From contig NZ_JBASXK010000031.1 in NCBI RefSeq assembly GCF_049276915.1, positions 1-64,000 of the forward strand: a stretch of DNA of 64,000 nt, written 5' to 3'. Of this stretch, positions 16,143 to 24,381 are shown in pieces. The first letter of the stretch is position 1. Each line of letters begins with the position of its first letter. The DNA comes from Aestuariivita sp049276915. GTDB lineage: Bacteria; Pseudomonadota; Alphaproteobacteria; Rhodobacterales; Rhodobacteraceae. The position numbers were made by a program, and so were the translations under genes. The notes under the pieces are model-generated. The model saw only the letters and a list, made by a program, of their open reading frames with translations. It was not told where the DNA came from and did not search any database.

Positions 16143-16948
16143 AGCTTGGGATGCCGGTTCACGTCTTTGTAGAGAAGATAGCGAAACGGCTCGGTCCCGG
16201 TCGCGATGCAGGCTTGCGGGCAGAAGGCGCGCAACCACATGAAATCTCCGGGTCCGACTTTGACCCAATCGGTGTTGAGCAGGTATTCGGCCGTGCCCTG
16301 AAGCACATATAACCCATGCTCCATGATATGGGTTTCGGCAAAAGGGATGCGCCCGCCCGGCTGGAAGGTCACGACGTTGACGTGGCAGTCATGGCGCAAA
16401 TCCTGCGTATCGACAAAGCGGGTCGTGGCCCAGACGCCGTTGCAATCGGGCATGGCACTGGGCGGCACGTCGCGGTCATGGCTGACGACAGCGTCGGGTT
16501 TGCCCAGACCCGGAGCCGGTTCCCAGCGTTTGCGGATCCAATGCGTCTTGAACAACGCGTCGCTGCGGTTCCACAGCGCCCAGTCGGAACCTGCCGGGAT
16601 ATAGGCAAAGCTGCCCGGTTCCAGTGGGTGGGACTGGCCGTTCAGGGTGAGTTCGCCCTGCCCTTCGGCCACGAACAGGATCGCCTGCGCGCCTTCATCA
16701 GGTTCGGGCGTATCGCTGCCACCCCCGGGAGAGAGTTCCAGTGCATATTGGGCAAATGTCTCGGCAAAGCCGCTGAGGGGGCGCGCCAGGATCCATGCCC
16801 GCGCGCCCGTCCAGCCCGGCAGGAGGCTGGTGACGATATCGCGCTGGGTCTCGGCGGGAAGAACCGCATAGGCTTGGGTGAAGATGGCGGTGCCGACCGG
16901 GCTGACCTCTTGTCCGGGCAAGCCGCCGGGGGGGAAGGCGTAACTCAC
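16139..16948 (-). CDS. allE: (S)-ureidoglycine aminohydrolase
   Basis: This 269-aa bicupin protein matches AllE/YlbA, which converts (S)-ureidoglycine to (S)-ureidoglycolate with release of ammonia. The N-terminal cupin includes EGAQAILFVAEGQGELTLNG and SFAYIPAGSDWALWN. The C-terminal cupin has HVNVVTFQPGGRIPFAETHIMEHGLYVLQGTA, where the Glu/His set in the ETHIMEHG motif forms the Mn site. It sits between the PuuE-UraD fusion and ureidoglycolate lyase, and overlaps both neighbours by 4 bases. Some databases call members a bifunctional allantoicase, but there is no allantoicase domain in this sequence. Confidence 0.92.
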   Translation of the reverse strand: MSYAFPPGGLPGQEVSPVGTAIFTQAYAVLPAETQRDIVTSLLPGWTGARAWILARPLSGFAETFAQYALELSPGGGSDTPEPDEGAQAILFVAEGQGELTLNGQSHPLEPGSFAYIPAGSDWALWNRSDALFKTHWIRKRWEPAPGLGKPDAVVSHDRDVPPSAMPDCNGVWATTRFVDTQDLRHDCHVNVVTFQPGGRIPFAETHIMEHGLYVLQGTAEYLLNTDWVKVGPGDFMWLRAFCPQACIATGTEPFRYLLYKDVNRHPKL

Positions 16949-18357
16949 AGGATGTCCTCCAGCCTGAGCCGTGCGATCCGTTCGACCTGTTTGCAGGCCT
17001 CTTCGAATTCCACGGGTGTGTCGTTGTGAATACGTCGCTTGAATGCCGCCATGATCCCGGCCTTGTCGTGATCTCGCACCGCGATGATGAAGGGAAAGCC
17101 ATGCTTTTCAACATAGGCCGTGTTCAACTCGCCAAACGACGCGCGCTCGGCATCGGTCAAGGCATCAAGACCGGCGCTGGCCTGCTCGGAGGTGCTTTGG
17201 GCCGTCAGCCTTCGGGCCGCGGCCAGTTTGCCCGCCAGATCGGGATGCGCGCAGAGCACGCCCCTGCGTTCCGCCTCGGAAGCGCTGCGAAAGACGCGCG
17301 CCAGGGCGTTGTGCAGGCCTGCCGGGGTGTCATGGGCCGGGCCAAGCTCGAGGTCGAACGCACGCTCTGCGATCCAGGGCGAATGTTCGAAAACGCCGCC
17401 GAAGCGCGCGACGAAATCCGGTCTGCCCATCAGGTGAGGGTGCAGTTTGTCCACCGGAGGATGCGTGTCCGCCCAATGCCGCGCGATGTCGATGCGGCGC
17501 GGGCACCAGACCCGGTCGAACCCCTTGATATAGTCGATGAAGCGCCGCAGCGCCTGCACCCGGCCCGGCCGGCCGATCAGGCGGCAGTGCAGGCCTATGG
17601 ACATCATCTTGGCCGCCCCTGCCTCGCCTTCGGCATAGAGCGCGTCGAAACTGTCCTTGAGATAGGCAAAGAACTGATCGCCCGAGTTGAACCCCTGCGG
17701 CGTGGCAAACCGCATGTCGTTTGCATCCAGCGTATAGGGAATGATCAGCTGCGCCCGCCCGTCAACATCAAGCCAATAGGGCAGATCATCATCATAGGCA
17801 TCCGACAGATAGGCGAACTGCCCGGTCTGGGCTGTCAGGCGCACCGTGTTGGCCGAACTGCGCCCGGTGTACCAGCCCAGCGGCGGCTCTCCGACCACTT
17901 CGGTGTGCAAGCGCACCGCTTGCGCGATCTGGTCGCGCTCGAAGTCTTCGTCCATGTCCTTGTGTTCGATCCATTTCAGACCGTGGCTGGCAATCTCCCA
18001 GCCTGCGTCCTTCATCGCTTCGACCTGTTCGGGGTTGCGCGCCAGAGCATCGGCAACGCCGTAGACCGTGACCGGGACATCCGCCTGCGTGAACAAACGA
18101 TGCAGGCGCCAGAAGCCGGCACGCGCCCCGTATTCATAGATCGATTCCATGTTCCAGTGGCGTTGGCCGGGCCATGCAGCGGCACCGACGATCTCGCTCA
18201 GGAAGGCTTCGGAGCCGGCATCGCCATGCAGGATGTTATTCTCGCTGCCCTCTTCATAGTTCAGCACGAATTGGACGGCGATGCGCGCGCCGCCGGGCCA
18301 TTGAGCATCCGGCGGGTTGGCCCCGTAACCGATCATGTTTCGCGGGTAACGCGCCAT
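16945..18357 (-). CDS. puuE: Allantoinase PuuE fused to OHCU decarboxylase UraD
   Basis: This 470-aa fusion carries two purine-degradation activities. Residues about 1-300 form a polysaccharide-deacetylase-like (PuuE type) allantoinase (FVLNYEEGSENNILHGD, WEIASHGLKWIEH, IGLHCRLIGRPGR), which opens allantoin to allantoate. Residues about 305-470 form UraD, 2-oxo-4-hydroxy-4-carboxy-5-ureidoimidazoline decarboxylase (GGVFEHSPWIAERAF with the catalytic-type His, AHPDLAGKLA, NTAYVEKHGFPFIIAV). The two steps lie on either side of allantoin. It leads the minus-strand operon and is divergent from 5-hydroxyisourate hydrolase at 18517, so the upstream and downstream steps share one control region that has a perfect palindrome (18415-18435). 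Confidence 0.93.
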   Translation of the reverse strand: MARYPRNMIGYGANPPDAQWPGGARIAVQFVLNYEEGSENNILHGDAGSEAFLSEIVGAAAWPGQRHWNMESIYEYGARAGFWRLHRLFTQADVPVTVYGVADALARNPEQVEAMKDAGWEIASHGLKWIEHKDMDEDFERDQIAQAVRLHTEVVGEPPLGWYTGRSSANTVRLTAQTGQFAYLSDAYDDDLPYWLDVDGRAQLIIPYTLDANDMRFATPQGFNSGDQFFAYLKDSFDALYAEGEAGAAKMMSIGLHCRLIGRPGRVQALRRFIDYIKGFDRVWCPRRIDIARHWADTHPPVDKLHPHLMGRPDFVARFGGVFEHSPWIAERAFDLELGPAHDTPAGLHNALARVFRSASEAERRGVLCAHPDLAGKLAAARRLTAQSTSEQASAGLDALTDAERASFGELNTAYVEKHGFPFIIAVRDHDKAGIMAAFKRRIHNDTPVEFEEACKQVERIARLRLEDIL

Positions 18358-18414
18358 CTTTCACTGCCCCTTCATCATTGGCATTTTCAGTTTATGCCAG
18401 TCGGTTTGCGCAGG

Positions 18415-18435
18415 CTTTCAAAAAATACTTGAAAG
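18415..18435. promoter_or_regulatory. 21-bp inverted repeat in divergent purine-degradation promoter
   Basis: CTTTCAA at 18415-18421 and TTGAAAG at 18429-18435 form a perfect 7+7 inverted repeat with an AT-rich 7-base spacer. It is followed by another CTTTC at 18438-18442, giving a third half-site. It lies 57 bases from the PuuE-UraD start and 81 bases from the uraH start, a suitable place for an operator for both. No regulator gene is adjacent. Confidence 0.55.
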
Positions 18436-18516
18436 AGCTTTCCAGCCGGACCCTTTTCAGCACTGCCAAAACTACGCTACCCAAAAGCTTATGCAACACC
18501 GCCAGGAGGGCGCACA

Positions 18517-18876
18517 ATGGCTGAGGGCTATCTGACCACCCATGTTCTGGATACGGCGCGCGGCGTGCCCGCTGCAGGGCTGATGATCCGTCTTTTCCGC
18601 CTGTCCGGAGACACCCGCGAGATGCTGGCGGAGGCCATGACGAATGAGGACGGGCGCACAGGCAGCCCGATTCTGCCCAAAGACCGCTTTGAGGTCGGCA
18701 CCTACGAGCTGGTCTTCGAGGCCGGCACATATCTGAGCGCCACAGGAACGCCCCCTGAGGACCCGAGGTTTCTGGACGTCATACAGATCCGCTTTGGGAT
18801 CTCGGATGCGGATGCGCATTATCATGTGCCACTGCTGCTGTCGCCGTTCGGCTATTCGACCTATCGCGGCAGCTAG
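18517..18876 (+). CDS. uraH: 5-hydroxyisourate hydrolase
   Basis: This 119-aa transthyretin-related protein begins with the active-site strand LTTHVLDTARGVPA (catalytic His9 region) and ends with the diagnostic C-terminal tetrapeptide YRGS. It converts 5-hydroxyisourate to OHCU, the substrate of the UraD half of the divergent PuuE-UraD fusion. A GGAGG ribosome binding site is upstream of ATG 18517. Because it is divergent from the ureide operon and shares its control region, coordinated induction by purines is likely. Urate oxidase and xanthine dehydrogenase are not in the window. Confidence 0.95.
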   Translation: MAEGYLTTHVLDTARGVPAAGLMIRLFRLSGDTREMLAEAMTNEDGRTGSPILPKDRFEVGTYELVFEAGTYLSATGTPPEDPRFLDVIQIRFGISDADAHYHVPLLLSPFGYSTYRGS

Positions 18877-18962
18877 GCCTGGACCCGTGGTCAGCCTGCA
18901 GGTTTCTTGCCAAGGGGACGCGCAAATGCGAACCTGCTGTCTGAACAAGACATGAGCGCCCC

Positions 18963-19952
18963 ATGCAGAAATCCGCCCTGTCCCAGCCCACGCAATTCCC
19001 GCAGGCAAGCGATGCCCGCAACCCCGGCATGGCGCTGGATATGCAGTGGGTCCGTTCTGTTCAGGCCAATACCTCGGCCATCGAACGTCGCGCGGCAACG
19101 CTGCCCGGGCGTCGCTCGGTCAAGAAGGAATGGCAGGCTGCCTGGCTGTTGAAGGCCATCACCTGCATTGATCTGACAACCTTGGCCGGGGACGATACCG
19201 AAGACCGCGTGCGCCGCCTGTGTGCCAAGGCGCATCAGCCAGTGCGCCCGGATATCCTGGCCGCGCTTGGCATGGAGGCGATCACCGTCGGCGCTGTCTG
19301 CGTCTATCACGACATGATCGGTGCGGCGGTGGAGGCCTTGAAGGGAACAGGCATTCCTGTGGCGGCTGTCTCGACCGGGTTTCCTGCGGGCCTTTCTCCG
19401 TTTCATCTGCGCGTCAAGGAAATCGAAGCAAGCGTCGACGCGGGTGCCGATGAGATCGATATCGTGATCTCGCGCCGGCATGTCCTGTCCGGCAACTGGC
19501 AGGCGCTGTATGATGAGATGCGCACATTCCGCGCCGCCTGCGGTGAGGCTCATGTCAAAGCGATCCTTGCCACAGGAGAGCTGGGCACCCTGCGCAACGT
19601 GGCGCGCGCTTCGGTGATCTGCATGATGGCGGGGGCCGATTTCATCAAGACATCGACCGGCAAAGAAGGCGTGAATGCCACGCTGCCGGTGTCCCTGGTG
19701 ATGATCCGGGCGATACGGGACTATCACATGCGCACCGGCTATCGGGTCGGCTACAAGCCTGCGGGCGGTATCTCGAAGGCAAAGGATGCGCTGACCTATC
19801 TGGCGTTGATGAAGGATGAGCTGGGTCCTCGCTGGGTCCAGCCCGAGTTGTTCCGCTTTGGGGCATCCTCCTTGTTGGGAGATATCGAACGCCAGTTGGA
19901 GCATTATGTGACGGGGCGCTATTCGGCAGCCCACAGGCATCCGGTGAGCTGA
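18963..19952 (+). CDS. deoC: Deoxyribose-phosphate aldolase, eukaryote-like long form
   Basis: This 329-aa class I aldolase splits 2-deoxyribose-5-phosphate to glyceraldehyde-3-phosphate and acetaldehyde. It is longer than the E. coli enzyme (about 259 aa) and resembles animal DERA in having an extended N-terminal region. The Schiff-base Lys is in DFIKTSTGKEG and the second Lys in VGYKPAGGISK. EIDIVI and KAILATGEL are further family segments. The start at 18963 follows a loosely spaced ribosome site. The ALDH16-type gene starts 106 bases downstream, and an aldehyde dehydrogenase next to an acetaldehyde-producing aldolase makes a pathway link likely. Confidence 0.93.
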   Translation: MQKSALSQPTQFPQASDARNPGMALDMQWVRSVQANTSAIERRAATLPGRRSVKKEWQAAWLLKAITCIDLTTLAGDDTEDRVRRLCAKAHQPVRPDILAALGMEAITVGAVCVYHDMIGAAVEALKGTGIPVAAVSTGFPAGLSPFHLRVKEIEASVDAGADEIDIVISRRHVLSGNWQALYDEMRTFRAACGEAHVKAILATGELGTLRNVARASVICMMAGADFIKTSTGKEGVNATLPVSLVMIRAIRDYHMRTGYRVGYKPAGGISKAKDALTYLALMKDELGPRWVQPELFRFGASSLLGDIERQLEHYVTGRYSAAHRHPVS

Positions 19953-20058
19953 TGACTGCGCTGTGTCTGAACCGCCGCATCGGCCTGATCGCCCGACTTT
20001 CGACCGCCACCAAACACGCCTTGGAGCAAGAAGGCCGCGTCGCAAAGGACCCCGCCCC

Positions 20059-22398
20059 ATGACCGTCAAGGAAATCTTCGACACGATGGACTACGGACCC
20101 GCCCCGGAAAGTGCCGCCGAGGCGCTGGCTTGGCTGGTGGATCAGGGCGACCGCTTTGGCCATTTCATCGACGGTGCCTTTACCCCGCCCTCAAAGGGAT
20201 TTGACAGCCGCAACCCGGCAACCGGAGAGACGCTGGCCACGCTGTCCCAAGCGACGCAATCCGATGTCGATGCGGCGGTCTCTGCCGCACGGGCCGCGCA
20301 GCGCAAATGGCAGCGTCTGGGCGGTGCGGGGCGTGCGCGCCATCTTTATGCCATCGCGCGGCTCTTGCAGAAACATGCGCGCCTCTTTGCCGTGCTTGAG
20401 ACATTGGACAATGGCAAACCCATCCGCGAAGCGCGTGACATAGATATCCCTCTGGCCCAGCGCCATTTCTATTATCACGCAGGTATGGCGCAGTTGATGG
20501 ACGAGGCGTTGCCCGACCGCGTTGCTTTGGGCGTCTGCGGTCAGATCATCCCGTGGAACTTTCCGTTGCTGATGCTGGCCTGGAAGATCGCGCCGGCGAT
20601 TGCGATGGGCAATACGGTGGTTCTGAAACCGGCCGAGTATACGTCTCTGACGGCCCTGCTTTTTGCCGATATCTGCCGGCAGGCGGGCCTGCCGAAAGGT
20701 GTGGTGAACATCATCACCGGCGATGGTGACGTGGGTGAAATGATCGTTGCTCATCCCGACATCGACAAGATCGCCTTTACCGGCTCGACCCAAGTGGGGC
20801 GCAAGATCCGTCAGGTCACAACCGGGTCCGGCAAGGCACTGACATTGGAGTTGGGCGGCAAGTCCCCCTATGTCGTATTTGATGATGCCGATCTGGATTC
20901 AGCGGTCGAAGGGCTGGTCGATGCGATCTGGTTCAATCAGGGACAGGTCTGTTGTGCCGGGTCGCGCCTGTTGGTGCAGGAAGGTGTATCAGAGACTTTC
21001 CATAAGAAGCTCAAGGCCCGCATGGATGGGCTGCGCATTGGCGATCCCCTCGATAAATGCATCGACGTGGGGGCGATCGTTGATCCGGTGCAGCTGGAAA
21101 CCATAACCAGGCTGGTAGCGGCCAATACCGCCGGAGAGACCTATCGCGCGGACACGCCGCTGCCAGAGGGAGGCTGCTTTTATCCTCCCACTCTGATCAC
21201 GGGTCTGAACGCCTCTGATCCCTTGATGCAGGAAGAGATCTTTGGCCCCGTCCTTGTCTCGACCACATTCCGAACACCTGCCGAGGCGGTGTCCTTGGCC
21301 AACAACACACGCTATGGGCTGGCAGCCACCGTCTGGACCGAAAACGTCAATCTTGCCTTGGATATTGCGCCCAAACTGGCCGCCGGGGTCGTCTGGGTGA
21401 ATGCCACGAACCTCTTTGACGCCGCCGCCGGGTTCGGCGGGCTGCGCGAAAGCGGCTTTGGCCGGGAAGGTGGCTGGGAAGGCCTTGGGGCCTATACAAA
21501 GCCCAAGGGCAAAACCAGACCGCTTGCCCCGGTGATCGCGTTCGAAGGCGACCAGGGGCCGGATGGCGGGATCGACCGCACGCCAAAGCTTTACATTGGT
21601 GGCAAGCAGACGCGCCCTGATGGCGGCTATTCGCAGAACATTCATGACAAGAAGGGTCATCTTCTTGGACAGGTGCCCATCGCCAGCCGCAAGGATATCC
21701 GCAACGCGGTTGAGGCGGCTCAGGGGGCTGCAGGCTGGGGCAAGACCACCGGGCATCTGCGCGCGCAGATCCTCTATTACATCGCGGAAAACCTGTCGGC
21801 GCGCGCCAAGGAATTCGCCGCGCGCATCGACAGCCTGACCGGCAAACGCGGTGGCAAGGAGGAGGTTTCAGCCTCGATTGACCGGCTGTTCACCTATGCC
21901 GCCTGGGCGGACAAATACGATGGCCGGGTGCATGGCGTTCCGATCCGGGGCGTGGCGCTGGCCATGCACGAGCCAGTCGGGATCATCGGCGCGTTTTGTG
22001 CCGATGACCTGCCGCTTTTGGGGCTTGTGTCGGTGATGGCTCCGGCCCTTGCGATGGGCAACCGCACAGTGCTGGTGGCAAGCGAACCCTTCCCGCTGGC
22101 CGCCACGGATTTCTATCAGGTCCTCGATACCTCGGATGTGCCTGCTGGCGTGGTCAATATTCTGACGGGGTCACATGCCGACCTGGCACCGCATCTGGCG
22201 GGTCACATGGATGTGCAGGCTGTCTGGAGCTTTTCGTCGGCCGACATCTCGGCCGTGATCGAGCGCGAAGCGGCCCACAACATCAAGCGAAGCTGGGTCA
22301 ACAACGGCCTTGATCGGGACTGGTCCCGGTCCGACGCGCAGAGCTTCCTTGAAGCCTCAACCGAGGTGAAAAACATATGGGTGCCATACGGCGAGTAA
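20059..22398 (+). CDS. ALDH16-type double aldehyde dehydrogenase
   Basis: This 779-aa protein is a tandem duplication of the aldehyde dehydrogenase fold, the layout of the ALDH16 family. The first domain (about 1-480) is complete: IPWNFPLLM, FTGST, catalytic Glu in LELGGK and catalytic Cys in FNQGQVCCAGSRL. The second (about 500-779) keeps the fold (GIIGAFCADDLPLLGL, PAGVVNILTG) but lacks the LELGGK Glu and the catalytic Cys, so it should be non-catalytic. Bacterial ALDH16 of this kind was structurally studied from a Loktanella species. It oxidises aldehydes with NAD. The start at 20059 removes an unconserved extension, and deoC directly precedes it. Confidence 0.9.
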   Translation: MTVKEIFDTMDYGPAPESAAEALAWLVDQGDRFGHFIDGAFTPPSKGFDSRNPATGETLATLSQATQSDVDAAVSAARAAQRKWQRLGGAGRARHLYAIARLLQKHARLFAVLETLDNGKPIREARDIDIPLAQRHFYYHAGMAQLMDEALPDRVALGVCGQIIPWNFPLLMLAWKIAPAIAMGNTVVLKPAEYTSLTALLFADICRQAGLPKGVVNIITGDGDVGEMIVAHPDIDKIAFTGSTQVGRKIRQVTTGSGKALTLELGGKSPYVVFDDADLDSAVEGLVDAIWFNQGQVCCAGSRLLVQEGVSETFHKKLKARMDGLRIGDPLDKCIDVGAIVDPVQLETITRLVAANTAGETYRADTPLPEGGCFYPPTLITGLNASDPLMQEEIFGPVLVSTTFRTPAEAVSLANNTRYGLAATVWTENVNLALDIAPKLAAGVVWVNATNLFDAAAGFGGLRESGFGREGGWEGLGAYTKPKGKTRPLAPVIAFEGDQGPDGGIDRTPKLYIGGKQTRPDGGYSQNIHDKKGHLLGQVPIASRKDIRNAVEAAQGAAGWGKTTGHLRAQILYYIAENLSARAKEFAARIDSLTGKRGGKEEVSASIDRLFTYAAWADKYDGRVHGVPIRGVALAMHEPVGIIGAFCADDLPLLGLVSVMAPALAMGNRTVLVASEPFPLAATDFYQVLDTSDVPAGVVNILTGSHADLAPHLAGHMDVQAVWSFSSADISAVIEREAAHNIKRSWVNNGLDRDWSRSDAQSFLEASTEVKNIWVPYGE

Positions 22399-22467
22399 CG
22401 CCCCCTTGATTTGCCGGGCGCTTTCGCCCACGGTTGAGCAAAACCAAGACACGAGGGAGAACGACCC

Positions 22468-23580
22468 ATGCGCACCCGCGCCGCCGTGGCCACGCAGGCC
22501 GGTAAACCATTGGAAATCATGGACGTGAACCTGGACGGCCCCCGCGCCGGTGAAGTTCTGGTAGAGATCAAGGCAACCGGTATCTGCCATACCGATGAGT
22601 TCACCCTGTCCGGTGCCGATCCCGAGGGGATGTTTCCGGCGATTCTGGGTCATGAAGGCGCAGGCGTGGTGCTGGAGGTGGGCGGAGGAGTCACCTCGCT
22701 CAAGCCCGGCGATCATGTGATCCCTCTGTATACGCCGGAGTGTCGCGAGTGCGACTATTGCCTGCATCCCAAGACCAACCTGTGTCAGGCGATCCGCGAG
22801 ACCCAGGGGCGCGGTGTGATGCCTGATGGCACGTCACGCTTCACCACATTGGATGGTGATCCGATCCTGCATTACATGGGCTGTTCCACCTTTTCCAATC
22901 ACACGGTCCTGCCGGAAATCGCGCTGGCCAAAATCCGCCCTGACGCGCCTTTCGACAAGGTCTGCTATATCGGCTGCGGCGTAACCACGGGCATTGGCGC
23001 GGTGATCAACACGGCCAAGGTCGAGATCGGATCACGGGCGATCGTATTCGGCCTAGGCGGAATTGGCCTGAACGTCATTCAGGGCCTGCGTCTGGCCGGT
23101 GCGGATCAGATTGTCGGCGTGGACATCAACCCCGACAAGGTTCCGATGGCCACGCGCTTTGGCATGACCGATTTCGTGAACCCTCTGGAGGTCGAGGGCG
23201 ATCTGGTGCCCTATCTGGTGAACCTCACCAAGGGTGGCGCGGATTACACGTTTGACGCCACGGGCAACGTGCAGGTCATGCGGACAGCTCTGGAGAGCGC
23301 CCACAAGGGCTGGGGTGAATCCATCATCATCGGCGTCGCGCCTGCGGGGGCCGAGATTTCAACGCGCCCCTTCCAGCTTGTCACCGGGCGCAGCTGGCGC
23401 GGGACCGCCTTTGGTGGCGCGCGCGGGCGCACGGATGTGCCGCAGATCGTGGACTGGTACATGGATGGCAAGATCGAGATCGACCCGATGATCACCCACA
23501 CCATGGGTCTGGAAAAGATCAACGAAGGCTTCGATCTGATGCATGCCGGGAAGTCGATCCGATCGGTTGTGATCTACTGA
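22468..23580 (+). CDS. frmA: S-(hydroxymethyl)glutathione dehydrogenase (class III ADH)
   Basis: This 370-aa zinc alcohol dehydrogenase of class III oxidises S-hydroxymethylglutathione (formaldehyde bound to glutathione) to S-formylglutathione with NAD. Catalytic zinc ligands are in ATGICHTD (Cys), ILGHEGAG (His) and YIGCGVTTG (Cys). The structural zinc loop is CRECDYCLHPKTNLC. GLGGIGLNV is the NAD motif. A GAGGGAG ribosome site precedes ATG 22468. The partner hydrolase is at 26130 and the formate dehydrogenase at 242-3007, so all the enzymes of glutathione-linked formaldehyde oxidation occur in this window. In several roseobacters this gene is called flhA or adhI. Confidence 0.95.
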   Translation: MRTRAAVATQAGKPLEIMDVNLDGPRAGEVLVEIKATGICHTDEFTLSGADPEGMFPAILGHEGAGVVLEVGGGVTSLKPGDHVIPLYTPECRECDYCLHPKTNLCQAIRETQGRGVMPDGTSRFTTLDGDPILHYMGCSTFSNHTVLPEIALAKIRPDAPFDKVCYIGCGVTTGIGAVINTAKVEIGSRAIVFGLGGIGLNVIQGLRLAGADQIVGVDINPDKVPMATRFGMTDFVNPLEVEGDLVPYLVNLTKGGADYTFDATGNVQVMRTALESAHKGWGESIIIGVAPAGAEISTRPFQLVTGRSWRGTAFGGARGRTDVPQIVDWYMDGKIEIDPMITHTMGLEKINEGFDLMHAGKSIRSVVIY

Positions 23581-23614
23581 TCGAGCGCGCGCGCTGAACA
23601 TGGAATCCCAAGGC

Positions 23615-23635
23615 CCGGCGGCACATAGCCGTCGG
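23615..23635 (+). terminator. Hairpin after formaldehyde dehydrogenase gene
   Basis: CCGGCGGC and GCCGTCGG pair as an 8-bp stem (one G-U) around the 5-base loop ACATA. It starts 35 bases after the stop codon at 23580. No T-tract follows, so intrinsic termination is uncertain. Confidence 0.35.
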
Positions 23636-23670
23636 AACCTCTGGTGTAAAACGAACCCAAGGATCGTCCG

Positions 23671-24381
23671 ATGACCGACCGCAGCCGACCGCTTTATGCC
23701 GTTCTGATCGATGCCGACAATATCCCGGCAAAACATGCTGGCGCGATTCTCAAGGAAATCACGTCCTTTGGAGAACCCGCCTTGCGGCGCGTCTATGGGG
23801 ACTGGTCATCCGAAAGGCTGAGTTCATGGTCGAAGGTCGTGCGCAATCTCGGGCTGGTCGCACATCAGGAAAGCGCCAATACAGTGGGCAAGAATGCCAG
23901 CGATATCGGGCTGGTGATCGATGCGATGGACATCCTGCATACGGGCCGGTTTGACGGGTTTGTACTGGTCAGTTCGGACAGCGATTTCACCGCGCTGGCC
24001 AACCGGGTGCGCGAACAGGGTCTGGATGTGATCGGGATCGGAGAGGCGAAGGCACCGGAATCGCTCAGAAATGTGTGCAACCGGTTTATCCTGATAGAAA
24101 ATATCATCGATGAACCCGCACCCAAAGGCGAAGGCCGCGCGAAAAGCGTCAAAGCGCCTCCTTCCGAGGCCATTCCGCTGATCCTCAAGGCGATGGAGAA
24201 AATCCCGCAGGAAAGCGACTGGTATGCGCTGGGTCAACTGGGCCAGTATATCGTGGCTGACAACCCGGATTTCGACACGCGGACCTATGGCAAAGCCAAG
24301 CTGAGCGATCTTGTGCAGGACCTCAACCGGTTCGAAAGCCGCAAGTCCGGCAACCAGCTGGAAATCCGCCGCGTCGATTAA
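23671..24381 (+). CDS. NYN domain protein with C-terminal LOTUS/OST-HTH domain
   Basis: This 236-aa protein has an N-terminal NYN/PIN-like nuclease domain of the LabA type (LYAVLIDADNIPAK at residues about 7-20, FVLVSSDSDFTALANRVRE near residue 96, the acidic Asp residues being the usual metal ligands) and a C-terminal OST-HTH/LOTUS domain (about 160-236, EAIPLILKAMEKIPQESDWYALGQLGQYI). Such proteins are predicted RNA-binding nucleases, although the true substrate is unknown. The stop codon overlaps the stop of the convergent TetR gene. No link to the formaldehyde enzymes is visible beyond proximity. Confidence 0.88.
   Translation: MTDRSRPLYAVLIDADNIPAKHAGAILKEITSFGEPALRRVYGDWSSERLSSWSKVVRNLGLVAHQESANTVGKNASDIGLVIDAMDILHTGRFDGFVLVSSDSDFTALANRVREQGLDVIGIGEAKAPESLRNVCNRFILIENIIDEPAPKGEGRAKSVKAPPSEAIPLILKAMEKIPQESDWYALGQLGQYIVADNPDFDTRTYGKAKLSDLVQDLNRFESRKSGNQLEIRRVD

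Noticed and set aside
22416..22429. Small GGGCG-CTTT-CGCCC hairpin between the ALDH16 and frmA genes
   Set aside because: The stem is only 5 bp and there is no T-run, so it is not reliable as a terminator in GC-rich DNA.
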